NCBI GenBank assembly: GCA_910586015.1
Contig: CAJUGJ010000016.1
Span: 1 to 64,000 of the forward strand
Length of the DNA stretch: 64,000 nt
Direction: 5' to 3'
DNA from: an uncultured Lachnospiraceae bacterium
GTDB taxonomy: Bacteria; Bacillota; Clostridia; Lachnospirales; Lachnospiraceae
Part shown: piece by piece, positions 63,713-64,000 of the stretch
Numbering within the stretch: position 1 is the stretch's first letter
Layout of the letters: every line of letters begins with the position of its first letter
Made by a program: the position numbers and the translations under genes
The notes under the pieces: generated by a model
The model's database searches: none
Told to the model about the DNA's origin: nothing
Seen by the model: the letters and a program-made list of their open reading frames with translations, nothing else

Positions 63713-64000
63713 ATGGAAGAAGATAAAAATATCAATGAAAATGAACTTCAAATCAGTGGTCTGAATAAATGGAGACTGATTTTAGGCGAATATGCAGCAG
63801 AACAGATCTCTTATTCCGGAAACGACATTTCTTATCTTGAGATGGAACAACTTTTAGATTTTTTGTATTCAAAGGAGTATGGAAAAGAAGAGGGGGTTAT
63901 GGAACGTTCAGGAGGAAATGAAGGATCAAATATTACTGTGCCAAAATGGATTACAAAGATTCGTGAACTGTTTCCGAAACAAACCGTAGAAATTTTAGAA
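63713..64000 (+). CDS. Probable VWA-domain protein, N-terminal part (runs off the window)
   Basis: The ATG at 63713 has GATGAGG upstream and lies 16 bp after the previous stop. The 96 visible codons stay open to the window end and contain NKWRLILGEYAAEQI, YLEMEQLLDFLYSKEYG and VPKWITKIRELFPKQTVEIL. This pattern fits the N-terminal region of the VWA proteins that follow MoxR and DUF5682 genes. The metal-site DxSxS of a VWA domain is not yet reached, so the assignment rests on position and this N-terminal pattern. Confidence 0.7.
   Translation, partial: MEEDKNINENELQISGLNKWRLILGEYAAEQISYSGNDISYLEMEQLLDFLYSKEYGKEEGVMERSGGNEGSNITVPKWITKIRELFPKQTVEILE

Noticed and set aside
1..64000. CRISPR arrays, prophage, rRNA genes
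   Set aside because: No regularly spaced direct repeats, phage structural or integrase genes, or rRNA-like conserved stretches were seen.

Overview
This is AT-rich DNA from a Gram-positive Firmicute, most likely a gut Clostridium of the Lachnospiraceae type. That is an inference from strong AAGGAGG-type ribosome sites, sigma-A promoters, long intergenic hairpin terminators, a Gly/Cys-rich coat-like protein, a sigma-E-like promoter and tRNA genes without encoded CCA. Gene density is high. No rRNA, CRISPR array, prophage or intact insertion sequence is visible.

Layout. 1-6.2 kb: a carbohydrate ABC importer operon with two tandem binding-protein genes, two permeases and two extra membrane proteins, but no ATPase. 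6.2-8.4 kb: two small unknown proteins and a double-HAD phosphatase. 8.5-14.3 kb: a cupin-type XRE regulator, potABCD (spermidine/putrescine uptake) and pepT. 14.3-17.8 kb: ilvD-ilvB behind a leader with an intrinsic terminator. 17.9-20.6 kb: two DegV fatty-acid-binding proteins, tRNA-Pro(CGG), tRNA-Thr(CGT) and kptA. 20.6-27.7 kb: a degenerate acetylglutamate-kinase homologue, an SGNH esterase, a rhomboid protease, an ABC exporter pair, aroC (minus strand), a Gly/Cys-rich protein and a cytoplasmic subtilase.

27.7-46.6 kb is the accessory core. It opens with a solitary TnpB-like protein at 28192-29433 in which all three RuvC acidic positions appear replaced. It has no transposase partner and resembles the nuclease-dead, RNA-guided repressor class (TldR) exapted from TnpB. 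Directly downstream is a large surface-glycan locus on the same strand: a GT4 enzyme, a GT2 fused to a second module, a Wzm/Wzt-like ABC exporter, a six-gene sugar-activation cassette (NeuA-like cytidylyltransferase, SIS isomerase, hydroxyacid dehydrogenase, IMPase-like phosphatase, methyltransferase-like, Gfo/Idh/MocA), a three-module 1183-residue glycosyltransferase, a related transferase and a HAD-fused protein.

46.8-53 kb: an XRE regulator, a CPA1 antiporter with RCK-C domain, a GH27 alpha-galactosidase, an AraC regulator and a divergent GH88 unsaturated uronyl hydrolase. 53-64 kb: a TPR protein, a three-repeat lipoprotein, then an operon DUF4132 - MoxR AAA ATPase - DUF5682 - VWA-associated protein (cut by the window end), a recurrent bacterial MoxR/VWA module of unsettled function.

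The most interesting item is the catalytically dead TnpB homologue next to the glycan cluster, with a 270-base intergenic region downstream that could hold its guide RNA.
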